Origin: Mesorhizobium atlanticum
GTDB taxonomy: Bacteria > Pseudomonadota > Alphaproteobacteria > Rhizobiales > Rhizobiaceae
Length of the DNA stretch: 64,000 bases
Direction of reading: 5' to 3'
Assembly: GCF_003289965.1 (NCBI RefSeq)
Contig: NZ_QMBQ01000001.1
Coordinates: 310,001-374,000, forward strand
Part shown: positions 25,921 to 35,363 of the stretch, one piece after another
How the letters are laid out: the number at the start of each line of letters is the position of its first letter
How positions within the stretch are numbered: position 1 is the stretch's first letter
Notes under the pieces: model-generated
Databases searched by the model: none
What the model saw: only the letters and a program-made list of their open reading frames with translations
Told to the model about the DNA's origin: nothing
Program-made: the position numbers and the translations under genes

Positions 25921-27324
25921 ATGGCCAAATCGCGCGTTCAGTTCATCTGCCAGAATTGCGGCTCGGTGCATCAGCGCTGGGCCGGCAAATGCGATGCCTG
26001 CGGCGAGTGGAACACGCTGGTCGAGGAAGGCACCGCTGGCGGCATCGGCTCCGGACCGGCCAACACCCGCAACGCCCGCAAAGGCCGCGCCGTGGTGCTG
26101 ACCAGCCTCGCCGGCGACATCGAGGACGCGCCACGCATCGTTTCGGGAATCGGCGAGCTCGACCGCGCCACCGGCGGCGGCTTCGTGCGCGGTTCGGCGC
26201 TGCTGGTCGGCGGCGACCCGGGCATCGGCAAGTCGACGCTCTTGACGCAGGCGGCGGCGGCACTCGCCTCCAAGGGCCATCGCATCGTCTATGTCTCGGG
26301 CGAGGAGGCAGTGGCGCAGATCAGGCTGCGGGCGCAGCGCCTCGGCGTCGCCTCGACGCCGGTCGAGCTCGCCGCCGAGACCAATGTCGAGGACATCCTG
26401 GCGACCATCGCCGACGGCAAGCGGCCGGACCTCGTCATCCTCGATTCGATCCAGACGCTGTGGACCGACCTCGCCGATTCGGCGCCGGGCACCGTCACCC
26501 AGGTGCGCGCTGCCGCCCAGGCGATGATCCGCTACGCGAAATCCACGGGTGCTGCGATCGTGCTCGTCGGCCATGTCACCAAGGAGGGCCAGATCGCCGG
26601 CCCTCGCGTCGTCGAGCACATGGTCGACGGAGTGCTCTATTTCGAGGGCGAAGGCAACCATCACTTCCGCATCCTGCGCACGGTGAAGAACCGTTTCGGG
26701 CCGACCGACGAGATCGGCGTGTTCGAGATGTCGGATAAGGGTCTGCGCGAGGTCTCCAATCCGTCCGAGCTTTTTCTCGGCGAACGCCACGCGAAATCGC
26801 CGGGCGCCGCGGTTTTCGCCGGCATGGAAGGCACGCGGCCGGTGCTGGTCGAGATCCAGGCGCTGGTCGCGCCCTCCTCGCTCGGCACGCCGCGCCGCGC
26901 CGTGGTCGGCTGGGACGGCGCGCGGCTGTCGATGGTGCTCGCGGTGCTCGAGGCGCATTGCGGCGTGCGCTTCGGCCAGCACGATGTCTATCTTAACGTC
27001 GCCGGCGGCTACCGGATCTCGGAGCCGGCGGCCGATCTGGCGGTCGCCGCCGCGCTGGTTTCGTCGCTCACCGGTCTTGCCCTTCCCGCCGATTGCGTCT
27101 ATTTCGGCGAAATCAGCCTATCGGGCGCCGTCAGGCCGGTTGCGCATGCGCAGCAGCGCCTCAAGGAAGCCGAAAAGCTGGGCTTTGGAAGCGCGGTGCT
27201 GCCGCTCGGCAGCGAGGAAGTTGCCGGGGGGATCGGGGCCGGCGCGTTCCAGCCCACCGAGCTTGCCGACCTTGTGGCGCGCATAGCAGGCTCACGGCGC
27301 GGCCGTGCCGACGTCGAGGAGTGA
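25921..27324 (+). CDS. radA: DNA repair protein RadA
   Basis: 467-aa RecA-like protein that helps branch migration in recombinational repair. It has an N-terminal four-Cys zinc finger (CQNC then CDAC), Walker A GGDPGIGKSTLL, the RadA-specific KNRFG motif and a C-terminal Lon-like domain (HDVYLNVAGGYRISEPAADL). The ATG at 25921 starts directly before the zinc finger; upstream in-frame codons fall in the palindromic repeat. Confidence 0.96.
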   Translation: MAKSRVQFICQNCGSVHQRWAGKCDACGEWNTLVEEGTAGGIGSGPANTRNARKGRAVVLTSLAGDIEDAPRIVSGIGELDRATGGGFVRGSALLVGGDPGIGKSTLLTQAAAALASKGHRIVYVSGEEAVAQIRLRAQRLGVASTPVELAAETNVEDILATIADGKRPDLVILDSIQTLWTDLADSAPGTVTQVRAAAQAMIRYAKSTGAAIVLVGHVTKEGQIAGPRVVEHMVDGVLYFEGEGNHHFRILRTVKNRFGPTDEIGVFEMSDKGLREVSNPSELFLGERHAKSPGAAVFAGMEGTRPVLVEIQALVAPSSLGTPRRAVVGWDGARLSMVLAVLEAHCGVRFGQHDVYLNVAGGYRISEPAADLAVAAALVSSLTGLALPADCVYFGEISLSGAVRPVAHAQQRLKEAEKLGFGSAVLPLGSEEVAGGIGAGAFQPTELADLVARIAGSRRGRADVEE

Positions 27325-27366
27325 TGCGGCTCGTCTGGCCGCAAGACAGGAAGTGGGGCGAGAACC

Positions 27367-28053
27367 ATGCCGATTACGCTGCTTGACGGAATCCTCGTTG
27401 GCTTCACCCTGGTCTCAGCCATGCTCGCCATGGTGCGCGGCTTCTCCCGCGAAGTGCTGTCGGTGGTCTCCTGGGCGGCGGCGGCAGCAGCGGCGTTCTT
27501 CTTCTACAAGCCGGTCCTGCCCTATGTGCAGCCCTATATCGAGAACGACAAGATCGCTATGGCGGCTTCCGCGGGCATCGTCTTCGTCATCGCACTGATC
27601 GTCGTCTCCGTCATCACGATGAAGCTTGCCGACTGGATCATCGATTCGCGCATCGGCGCGCTCGACCGCACGCTCGGCTTCCTCTACGGCGCGGCGCGCG
27701 GCATCCTGGTGGTCGCGGTGGCGCTCCTGTTCTTCAACTGGCTGGCCGGCGCCAAGGCGCCCCCCTGGATCGCCAACGCCAAGTCGCGGCCGTTGCTCGA
27801 GACGATCGGCGCCAAGCTCGAAAGCGTGCTGCCGGAAAATACCGAGGAACTGGTCAACAAATACACGCATAAGGGCACGCCGCAGGCCGGCGCGCCGGCA
27901 ACGGGCGATCAGCCCGCGGCGGAGCCGCCGGCAGCTGGCGATGACAACGCGACGGCGCCCGACGATAGCGAGGGCGAGGCCCCGGCCGACAACGAGCCGG
28001 CCACGCCTGCGCCCGCTCCGGCGCCAGCGCCAGCACCTGCGCCGGCAAACTGA
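27367..28053 (+). CDS. cvpA: CvpA family membrane protein
   Basis: 228-aa inner-membrane protein with four hydrophobic helices (first: LDGILVGFTLVSAMLAMV) and the conserved VRGFSREVLSVVSW segment typical of CvpA. The last ~60 residues are a Pro/Ala/Asp-rich, probably disordered tail. In many alphaproteobacteria cvpA sits beside radA and purF, as here. Colicin V relation is historical; envelope homeostasis is likely. Confidence 0.92.
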   Translation: MPITLLDGILVGFTLVSAMLAMVRGFSREVLSVVSWAAAAAAAFFFYKPVLPYVQPYIENDKIAMAASAGIVFVIALIVVSVITMKLADWIIDSRIGALDRTLGFLYGAARGILVVAVALLFFNWLAGAKAPPWIANAKSRPLLETIGAKLESVLPENTEELVNKYTHKGTPQAGAPATGDQPAAEPPAAGDDNATAPDDSEGEAPADNEPATPAPAPAPAPAPAPAN

Positions 28054-28136
28054 TTTGGCAGGCTCTCGCGGCCTGCCCTCACGCTATTTGTTATTGCCTG
28101 AAGGCATGCGTTGCGTTCGGCGAGCGATGGCCCTAT

Positions 28137-29648
28137 ATGGCAGCTTTAGCGGAGCTTGAGCACCAGATGGCAGACTCAACGGCAGATGCAGGCAAAGTCC
28201 TTTCCGCCGAGGCCGACGATCATTTCCACGACGAATGCGGCGTGTTCGGCATCTTCGGCCGGCAGGACGCGGCGGCCATCGTCACACTCGGCCTGCATGC
28301 CCTGCAGCATCGCGGCCAGGAAGCGGCCGGCATCGTCTCCTATGACGGCACCCAGTTCCATGTCGAACGCCATGTCGGCCTGATCGGCGACACCTTCACC
28401 AAGCAGCGCGTCATCGACAGCTTGCAGGGCAATCGCGCCATCGGCCATACGCGCTACGCCACGACCGGCGGCGCCGGCCTGCGCAACATCCAGCCCTTCT
28501 TCGCCGAGCTTGCAGAGGGCGGTCTTGCCGTCGCCCACAACGGCAACCTCACCAACGCGCTCACCGTGCAGCGCGCGTTGCAGAAGCAGGGCTCGATCTT
28601 CTCCTCGACGTCAGACACCGAAACGCTGCTGCATCTGGTCGCGACCAGCAAGGAACGCGATCTGAATTCGCGCTTCATCGATGCGGTACGCCAGGTGGAG
28701 GGCGCCTTCTCGCTGGTGGCGATGACGGCCAAGAAGATGATCGGCTGCCGCGACCCGCTTGGAATCCGGCCGCTGGTGCTGGGCGACCTCGACGGCGCCT
28801 GGATCCTCGCTTCGGAGACCTGCGCGCTCGACATCATCGGCGCCCGCTTCGTGCGCGACATCAAGCCCGGCGAGATGGTGGTCATCACCTCCAAGGGGAT
28901 CGAGAGCATCTTCCCGTTCGAGCCGCAGAAGACGCGTTTCTGCATCTTCGAATATGTCTATTTCGCGCGGCCGGATTCCTCGGTCGAGGGCCGCAACGTC
29001 TACGAGGTGCGCAAGCGCATCGGCGCGGAGCTGGCACAGGAAAACCCGGTCGAGGCCGACATTGTCGTGCCGGTGCCGGATTCCGGCACGCCGGCCGCGA
29101 TCGGCTTCTCACAAGCCGCCGGCATCCCCTTCGAGCTCGGCATCATCCGCAACCACTATGTCGGACGCACCTTCATCCAGCCCGGCGATTCGATCCGCCA
29201 CATGGGTGTGAAGCTCAAGCACAACGCCAACCGCCGCATGATCGAGGGCAAGCGCGTGGTGCTGGTCGACGATTCGATCGTGCGCGGCACCACCAGCCAG
29301 AAGATCGTGCAGATGGTGCGCGACGCCGGCGCGAGGGAAGTGCATATGCGCATCGCCTCGCCGCCGACCAGCGCGTCCTGCTTCTACGGCGTCGACACGC
29401 CCGAGAAGTCGAAGCTGCTTGCATCGCGCATGTCGGTCGAGGAGATGGCCGAGTTCATCCGCGTCGACTCGCTCGGCTTCCTGTCGATCGACGGGCTCTA
29501 CCGCGCCGTCGGCGAAGCGCGCCGCGACAACGACCAGCCGCAATTCTGCGATGCCTGCTTCACCGGACAGTACCCCACCCGGCTGCTCGACTTCGAAGGC
29601 CACGACAATGTGCGCACGCTGTCGCTGCTGGCGTCGAGCGGATCGTAA
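28137..29648 (+). CDS. purF: amidophosphoribosyltransferase PurF
   Basis: 503-aa enzyme for the first committed step of purine synthesis (PRPP + glutamine to phosphoribosylamine). The N-terminal nucleophile Cys is in DECGVFGIFG after a propeptide-like leader, and the PRPP loop VVLVDDSIVRGTT is present. Cys residues in FCIFEYVYF, SCFYGVD and FCDACF match the four [4Fe-4S] ligands of the Bacillus-type enzyme, so it is probably an iron-sulfur form. The ATG at 28167 is an alternative start 10 codons downstream. Confidence 0.95.
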   Translation: MAALAELEHQMADSTADAGKVLSAEADDHFHDECGVFGIFGRQDAAAIVTLGLHALQHRGQEAAGIVSYDGTQFHVERHVGLIGDTFTKQRVIDSLQGNRAIGHTRYATTGGAGLRNIQPFFAELAEGGLAVAHNGNLTNALTVQRALQKQGSIFSSTSDTETLLHLVATSKERDLNSRFIDAVRQVEGAFSLVAMTAKKMIGCRDPLGIRPLVLGDLDGAWILASETCALDIIGARFVRDIKPGEMVVITSKGIESIFPFEPQKTRFCIFEYVYFARPDSSVEGRNVYEVRKRIGAELAQENPVEADIVVPVPDSGTPAAIGFSQAAGIPFELGIIRNHYVGRTFIQPGDSIRHMGVKLKHNANRRMIEGKRVVLVDDSIVRGTTSQKIVQMVRDAGAREVHMRIASPPTSASCFYGVDTPEKSKLLASRMSVEEMAEFIRVDSLGFLSIDGLYRAVGEARRDNDQPQFCDACFTGQYPTRLLDFEGHDNVRTLSLLASSGS

Positions 29649-29675
29649 GCCGGTCTATCTTACGGAAGCTTTCAC

Positions 29676-30419
29676 ATGACCCTCGACCTTTCCGGCCGCG
29701 TGGCGGTCGTTACCGGCGCCTCGCGCGGCATCGGCTATTTCATCGCCAGGGAACTGGCTGCGGCCGGCGCGCATGTGATCGCGGTGGCGCGCACCGTCGG
29801 CGGGCTGGAAGAGCTGGACGACCAGATCAAGGCCGATGGGCGCGGCCAGGCGACGCTGGTGCCGCTCGACCTGACCGACATGCCGGGTATCGATCGTCTC
29901 GGCGGCGCGATCCATGAACGCTGGGGCAAGCTCGACATCCTGGTGGCGAACGCCAGCGTGCTCGGCGTGATCTCGCCGATCGGCCATGTCGAGGCCAAGA
30001 CCTTCGAGAAGGTGATGACCGTCAACGTCACCTCGACCTGGCGACTGATCCGTTCGGTCGATCCGCTTCTGCGGCTCTCTGAAGCCGGCCGAGCCATCAT
30101 CATGACCTCCAACGCGGCGCATTCGGCGCGCGCCTTCTGGGCCCCCTATGCGGCGTCCAAGGCGGCGGTCGAAACGATGATGCGATCCTGGGCGCATGAG
30201 ACCGAGAGCCTGCCGCTGAGGGTTAACGCCGCAGACCCGGGCGCCACCCGCACGGCGATGCGCGCGCAGGCCATGCCCGGCGAGGACCCGGAGACGCTGC
30301 CGCATCCCTCCGAGATCGCCAGGCGCATCGTGCCGCTGGCCAGCCCGGAACTGAAGGAGACGGGCCTGATCTTCCGGGCCAAGCACAACCGCTTCGTCGC
30401 CTACCGGCAGCCGGAATAA
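29676..30419 (+). CDS. short-chain dehydrogenase/reductase
   Basis: 247-aa classical SDR with NAD(P) loop TGASRGIG, the NASV motif where NNAG usually stands, and the catalytic residues around TSNAAHSARAFWAPYAASKA (Tyr and Lys of YxxxK). Substrate unknown. It follows purF by 27 bp on the same strand and is often found beside purF in rhizobia, so it may be co-transcribed. Confidence 0.88.
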   Translation: MTLDLSGRVAVVTGASRGIGYFIARELAAAGAHVIAVARTVGGLEELDDQIKADGRGQATLVPLDLTDMPGIDRLGGAIHERWGKLDILVANASVLGVISPIGHVEAKTFEKVMTVNVTSTWRLIRSVDPLLRLSEAGRAIIMTSNAAHSARAFWAPYAASKAAVETMMRSWAHETESLPLRVNAADPGATRTAMRAQAMPGEDPETLPHPSEIARRIVPLASPELKETGLIFRAKHNRFVAYRQPE

Positions 30420-30587
30420 TTCGAGTTCAAAAGCGCGTCGCGGCCGACCGGGCCGCCTGGCGAAAGCCCTCTTCACGGGTCTGTGAACAGGGCGGTGAAA
30501 GCGTGTGCCGCCGCCCCGCTTTCGCCACTCCAAGGGAGTTGCTAGGATCGGCCCGACTCCGACATTCAAGCAAAGCGAGGAATTCCC

Positions 30588-30812
30588 ATGGCTGCTACTC
30601 CCAGCGTGGCATTGGTCTGGTATCTGGTGATCGCCGGCCCGCAAGGCGGCATGGTGGTGCTGCCCAGCACCTTCGACACCCGCGAACAATGCACAAACGC
30701 CATCACCGAATATCAGAAGCAGCCGACGCCGCAGGGCTGGGCCGTGCAATGCGTGCCGAGCGCCTCGCCGTTCACCGATGAAGGGGACGCGGAGACGCCG
30801 TCGGCGCAGTAG
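30588..30812 (+). CDS. 74-aa hypothetical protein
   Basis: Good ribosome site (GAGGAAT) before the ATG. A hydrophobic N-terminus (VALVWYLVIAGPQGG) is followed by a short domain with two Cys (REQCTNAI and VQCVPS) that may form a disulfide, suggesting an exported or membrane-anchored small protein. No family recognised. Confidence 0.6.
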   Translation: MAATPSVALVWYLVIAGPQGGMVVLPSTFDTREQCTNAITEYQKQPTPQGWAVQCVPSASPFTDEGDAETPSAQ

Positions 30813-30820
30813 CGGAGCAC

Positions 30821-30950
30821 TCCCCCTCACCCAGCCTCCGCTTCGCTCGGCTGACCTCTCCCCGCTGGGGAGAGGAGGCTGTCAGCGCCGACGCAAACCT
30901 CGTCTCCCCACCGGAGAGAAGGTGGCCGCGTAGCGGCCGGATGAGGGGGC
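30821..30950. repeat. palindromic intergenic repeat
   Basis: Facing arms CCCCCTCACCCAGCC and GGCCGGATGAGGGGG enclose a hairpin TCTCCCCGCTGGGGAGA. It separates the small-protein gene from the OsmC gene and is of the same general type as other C-rich elements in this window. Confidence 0.7.
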
Positions 30951-30958
30951 GTCGCGCT

Positions 30959-31465
30959 TCAGCGCCCCGCGCTCACGCTCAGCGCCGGCTTGTTGTTGAT
31001 CGTCTGGAACACCACGCAGTAGCGCTCGGTGAGCTTCAAGAGCGAATCGATGCGCTCCTGGGACTCGTCGGTGTCGAGGTCGAATTTCAGCCTTATCTCG
31101 CGAAAGCCGACCGGCGCATCCCGGGCGACGCCGAGCGTGCCGCGAAAATCGAGGTCGCCCTCGGCTTCGACGGTGGCGTTGCCGAGCTTAAACTCCAGCG
31201 CGGTGGCCACCGCCTTCAGCGTCACGCCCGCGCAAGCGACCAGCGCCTCCAGCAGCATATCGCCCGAACATAGTTCCAAGCCCGAGCCGCCGGTGGCGGG
31301 ATGAAGCCCGGCAATGGCGAGCGCCCTGCCCGTCTCCACCTTGCAGGCGATCGACTGGTCGTCGAGCGTTCCGCGCGCTCTCAGCGTGATCAGCGCTCGT
31401 GCCGCATCATCGCGATAAGCTTCCTTGAGCGGAGCCTGCATGGCCTTGAGTGCGGTGGCGTCCAT
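30959..31465 (-). CDS. OsmC family protein
   Basis: 168-aa protein of the OsmC/Ohr superfamily. The hallmark helix with Cys (LCSGDMLLEALVACAGVTLK) follows an N-terminal beta sheet, and a second beta-rich half follows. OsmC proteins reduce organic hydroperoxides with thiols. GGAAGGAC before the ATG at 31465 supports the start. The two expected redox Cys are not both at standard spacing, so peroxidase activity is uncertain. Confidence 0.84.
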   Translation of the reverse strand: MDATALKAMQAPLKEAYRDDAARALITLRARGTLDDQSIACKVETGRALAIAGLHPATGGSGLELCSGDMLLEALVACAGVTLKAVATALEFKLGNATVEAEGDLDFRGTLGVARDAPVGFREIRLKFDLDTDESQERIDSLLKLTERYCVVFQTINNKPALSVSAGR

Positions 31466-31513
31466 TGGGTTGTCCTTCCGATACGTCTTTTGTGGTTGAT
31501 AGCACACAATTCA

Positions 31514-31655
31514 GCTTGGGTTCCTCGCCCCATGAAATGGGGGAGAGGTGGCTCGGCGAAGCCGAGACGAAGGGGGGAGCGCCCTACGAAGGCCCCTCTC
31601 CGTCCGCTTCGCGGACACCCCTCCCCCGCCTTCGGCGGAGGCGAGGAACCCAAGC
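31514..31655. repeat. palindromic intergenic repeat with 16-bp terminal arms
   Basis: The ends GCTTGGGTTCCTCGCC and GGCGAGGAACCCAAGC are perfect inverted repeats; the inside holds two shorter hairpins (GGCTCGGCGAAGCC and CCGCCTTCGGCGG). It lies just ahead of the carboxypeptidase gene on the plus strand. Confidence 0.82.
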
Positions 31656-31725
31656 CTTGAGATACCCCCTTTGACTTCCCTCGCCCCGGCCATACCTTTG
31701 CGATGTCATTCCGCGTGGAGCCTTC

Positions 31726-33225
31726 ATGCGATCCAAGCTCATCTCTTTCGCTTTCCTGATGCTCGCCGCCTTCGCTCAGCCGGGCTTCGCCGCCGAAACA
31801 CCCGAACGCCCTGCCCCGACCGGCGGTGTGTTGTCGCTGTTGCCGGCGCCGCAGGTGACCGAGCATTCGATCACGCTCGGCGGGCGCAAGCTGAACTACC
31901 AGGCCAAGGCCGGGACGCTCTCGCTCCTGTCCGGCAAGGGCGAGGTCACGGCCGAGATCTTCTACGTCGCCTACACACAGCAGTCGCCCGCCCCGGCGAA
32001 GGATCGGCCGATCACCTTCGTCTTCAACGGCGGGCCGGGCGCGGCGTCCGCCTACCTGCATCTCGGCGCGATCGGGCCGCGCATCGTCGAGACTGCCGCC
32101 GACGGCGAGTTCCGGCGGCCGCCGCAAAGGCTCATCGACAATCCCGACAGCTGGCTCGACATGAGCGACCTCGTCTTCGTCGATCCGGTCGGCACCGGCT
32201 ACAGCCGCGAGGCACCGGGGCACGAGGGCAAGGAGTTCTGGAGCGTCGATGCCGACGCAAGCTCGGTCGGCGCTTTCATCCGCCTCTACCTGGCGCAGAA
32301 CAGCCGCACCGGATCGCCGCTGTTCCTCGCCGGCGAAAGCTATGGCGGCTTTCGCGCCGCACTGCTTGCCCGCACGCTGCAGGAGGATGTGGGCCTGAGC
32401 CCCAGCGGCATCGTGCTGATCTCGCCGGCGCTGGAATTCATGCTGGTGCGGCCCGATCAGTTCGATCAGTTGCACTGGGCGCTGGAGCTGCCGTCGTTGG
32501 CGGCGACGCGGCTGAAGAGCGACGGCTTGAGCGGCGACGCGCTGCGCGACAGGCTGGCCGAGGTCGAGCATTATGCGCTCGGCGATTACCTGACGGCGTT
32601 GAACAGCGGACTGGAACAAGGCGGCAAGCTGGCAAGCGGACGCGTGGCCGAAATCACCGGCCTGCCGCTCGAGCTCGTCCAGCGCAACTTCGCCCGCATC
32701 CCCATCGGGCTTTTCTCCAAGGAATTCCAGCGCGCCACGGGCAAGGTGCTCAGCCCCTACGACGCTACCATCGGCACCGCGGACATCGCCCCGCAAAGCG
32801 CGCATGACGCCGGCCCCGACCCGGTGCTCGACCGCAGCGTTCCGGTGCTGACCTCCGCCTTCGTCGCCTATGCCCGCGACGAGCTCAACTACCGCACCGA
32901 TGTCAGCTACCGGCTGCTCAATGGCGAGGTCACCCGCAACTGGGACTACGGCACCTCGGGCCAGGGCTATGCCGGCGTGATGAACGACCTGCAGCGGGCG
33001 CGCTCGCTCAACCCGGCGCTCGGCGTCGTCATCGTCAACGGCTACACCGACCTCGTCACGCCCTATCTCGCCTCGCGCTATCTGGTGAACCAGCTTCCTT
33101 CGCTGTCCGACGCCAAGCCGATCCGGCTCGATGTCGTCGAAGGCGGCCACATGATGTATCTGCGGCCGGACGGCCGGCGCGCGCTTAAGGACGCAGCATC
33201 GGAGCTCTATCAGGCGACGCAGTAG
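31726..33225 (+). CDS. exported serine carboxypeptidase, S10 family
   Basis: 499-aa alpha/beta hydrolase of peptidase family S10 with a clear signal peptide (hydrophobic helix near SFAFLMLAAFAQPGFA). The oxyanion segment NGGPGAASAYLHLG, the nucleophile motif GESYGG, the Asp region NGYTDLVTPY and the His in EGGHMMYL give the full triad. It would act in the periplasm on peptide C-termini or esters. Confidence 0.92.
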   Translation: MRSKLISFAFLMLAAFAQPGFAAETPERPAPTGGVLSLLPAPQVTEHSITLGGRKLNYQAKAGTLSLLSGKGEVTAEIFYVAYTQQSPAPAKDRPITFVFNGGPGAASAYLHLGAIGPRIVETAADGEFRRPPQRLIDNPDSWLDMSDLVFVDPVGTGYSREAPGHEGKEFWSVDADASSVGAFIRLYLAQNSRTGSPLFLAGESYGGFRAALLARTLQEDVGLSPSGIVLISPALEFMLVRPDQFDQLHWALELPSLAATRLKSDGLSGDALRDRLAEVEHYALGDYLTALNSGLEQGGKLASGRVAEITGLPLELVQRNFARIPIGLFSKEFQRATGKVLSPYDATIGTADIAPQSAHDAGPDPVLDRSVPVLTSAFVAYARDELNYRTDVSYRLLNGEVTRNWDYGTSGQGYAGVMNDLQRARSLNPALGVVIVNGYTDLVTPYLASRYLVNQLPSLSDAKPIRLDVVEGGHMMYLRPDGRRALKDAASELYQATQ

Positions 33226-33362
33226 TCCCGATCGGGGTCCGGCGAACAACCTGCGCCAACGCAAGCGCCCTGCTGGAGCAGCGCCGTGTGAGCTTTCGCC
33301 CGTATAGCTGGAGCAACGGTCCCGACTGGGGCGGAACCGCCCACGCAACACGCTGAAACCAC

Positions 33363-34256
33363 ATGGCCGAAGTCGTCGTCCTCGAAAGCCGCGAAAGGGT
33401 GCTGGCCGGCATCCTGTTCACGGCTGCCGCCTATTTCCTGTTTTCGGCGCAGGACGCCTCGATCAAGCTGTTGGTCGCCGGCATGACGGTCTGGCAGATC
33501 ATGTTCGTGCGTTCCATTACCGTGCTCCTCGCCTGCGGCGCGATCGGCGGGAAGCGGCTGTTTGCCGATACGATCGATTCGCCGATCGTCAAGCCGATGC
33601 TGGTGCGCAGCGCCTTCACGCTGGCCGCCTGGCTTTGCTACTACAACGCCGCGCGCTCGCTGCAGCTCGCCGAGCTCACCACCATCTATTACGCCGCGCC
33701 CATCATCGTCACCGTGCTGTCGGTGCTGATCCTGGGCGAGACGGTGCCGCTCTTGCGCTGGATCGCGGTGTTCATCGGCTTCGTCGGCGTCTTCATAGCC
33801 TGCGATCCGGCGCGGCTCGGCCTCTCGGTGCCGGTGCTTCTGGTGCTGGCGGCGGCGGTCCTTTGGGGCATCGCCGTTGTGCTCTTACGCAAGACGGCGC
33901 TGCAGGAGCGCACGACGATCCAGCTCGTGCTCAACAATTTCTATTTCCTGCTCTTTTCGGCCGTGCCGGCGCTGCTGTGGTGGCGCATGCCCGATTGGCG
34001 GCAGCTGCTTCTGCTCGTCAGCGTCGGGGCACTCGGCGGAGTGGCGCAATATGCGCTGTTCGAAGGCATGAAGCGCGCGCCGGTGTCGATCGTGGCGCCC
34101 TTCGAATATACCTCGCTGGTCTGGGCTTTCGCGCTGGGCTACGCCATCTGGAGCGACGTACCGCGCACGGCGGTGTTCATGGGCGCGGCGCTGATCATCG
34201 GCGCCGGCCTGCTGATCGTCGGCAACGAGGGTTTCCGCAAGCGGGAGCAGGCCTGA
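33363..34256 (+). CDS. EamA/DMT family transporter 1
   Basis: 297-aa inner-membrane protein with ten predicted helices in two EamA halves, typical of drug/metabolite exporters. Begins MAEVVVLESRERVLAGILFT, with the half-motif YYAAPIIVTVLSVLILGE. The next gene, 40 bp downstream, is a second DMT transporter. Confidence 0.88.
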   Translation: MAEVVVLESRERVLAGILFTAAAYFLFSAQDASIKLLVAGMTVWQIMFVRSITVLLACGAIGGKRLFADTIDSPIVKPMLVRSAFTLAAWLCYYNAARSLQLAELTTIYYAAPIIVTVLSVLILGETVPLLRWIAVFIGFVGVFIACDPARLGLSVPVLLVLAAAVLWGIAVVLLRKTALQERTTIQLVLNNFYFLLFSAVPALLWWRMPDWRQLLLLVSVGALGGVAQYALFEGMKRAPVSIVAPFEYTSLVWAFALGYAIWSDVPRTAVFMGAALIIGAGLLIVGNEGFRKREQA

Positions 34257-34296
34257 TGACAGAGGGCTGTCAGGAGCAACCGGGTAGGCTGGCGCC

Positions 34297-35214
34297 ATGA
34301 CGGACGCGCTCGATATGCCGGAAAAGCTCGCGCCTGGCGCCGCCGACGCAGCGGCCGAGCGCACGCTCGGCATCATCCTGGTGTCGGCATCGGCCATCGC
34401 CTTCGCGCTCACCGGCGTGCTGACCAAGTCGATCCATGCCGATCCTCTGACCATCACCTGCTGGCGCGGTTTTTTCGGCTCGATCCTGATCGCGCTCTAT
34501 GTGCTGTGGCGCCGGCGCCGCTCGGGCGGACACGAGAGCCTGAGATTGGGCTGGCGGGGCTGGCTATTGGCGGTCGAAGGGGCAGCGGCCAGCATCGCTT
34601 TCATCTCGGCGTTCAAATACACCTATGTCGCCAATGTCGCGGTCATCTACGCGACCTCGCCCTTCATCGCCGCACTGCTTGCCTTCCTTCTGGTGCGGGA
34701 GAAATTCCGGCTGCAGACGATGCTGGCAGCGGCCGTGTCGCTGTGCGGCGTCGCCATCATGGTGGGCGGCGGCCTCGGCAGCGGCCATCTGTTCGGCGAC
34801 GGCCTGGCGCTTTTGATGACTGCCGGCAGCGCGCTTTACATGATCATGGTGCGCGCTTTTCGCGACTCGCCGGTTGTGTGGGCGGGCGCGGTCTCGGCCT
34901 TCCTGCTCTTCGTGCTCGGCTGGTTCGTCACTGATCCGCTGGCCGTCTCGACGCGCGACGTGGTGCTGCTTGCCACCTTCGGCTGTTCCTTTGCGCTGGC
35001 CTCGATCCTGTGGACGGAAGGCTCGCGGCTCATTCCGGCCGCCGAATCCGGTCTGCTGGGCTCGGCCGAAGTGCCGTTCGCCATCCTGTTTGCCCTGGTC
35101 TTCCTCGGCGAAGCCCCGCCCATGGCCAGCGTCATCGGCGGCGCCATCGTGCTTTGCGCGGTCTTTGCCCATGCCGGACGCGACTGGCTGAAGGCGAAAT
35201 CGGCACGCTCGTAA
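34297..35214 (+). CDS. EamA/DMT family transporter 2
   Basis: 305-aa ten-helix DMT exporter and tandem neighbour of the preceding transporter. Two EamA repeats are seen (VAVIYATSPFIAALLAFLLV and PAAESGLLGSAEVPFAILFA). The pair may have arisen by duplication or simply form an operon; direct alignment would decide. A strong terminator lies 100 bp downstream. Confidence 0.88.
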   Translation: MTDALDMPEKLAPGAADAAAERTLGIILVSASAIAFALTGVLTKSIHADPLTITCWRGFFGSILIALYVLWRRRRSGGHESLRLGWRGWLLAVEGAAASIAFISAFKYTYVANVAVIYATSPFIAALLAFLLVREKFRLQTMLAAAVSLCGVAIMVGGGLGSGHLFGDGLALLMTAGSALYMIMVRAFRDSPVVWAGAVSAFLLFVLGWFVTDPLAVSTRDVVLLATFGCSFALASILWTEGSRLIPAAESGLLGSAEVPFAILFALVFLGEAPPMASVIGGAIVLCAVFAHAGRDWLKAKSARS

Positions 35215-35313
35215 AAATATTTTGCCGATCACGGAACCATCATCCGGCTCAGGCATTGTTAGGTCGACGGGTCACCCCCAAGTCCCCCCAAACCCCTCGA
35301 CCCGTCCGACTAG

Positions 35314-35346
35314 AAGCCGACCCGCAAAAAGGTCGGCTTTTTCTTT
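35314..35346 (+). terminator. rho-independent terminator after DMT pair
   Basis: 9-bp stem AAGCCGACC / GGTCGGCTT with an 8-nt loop followed by TTTCTTT, downstream of both transporter genes. Confidence 0.85.
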
Positions 35347-35363
35347 GGGGACTTCCTGGCCGA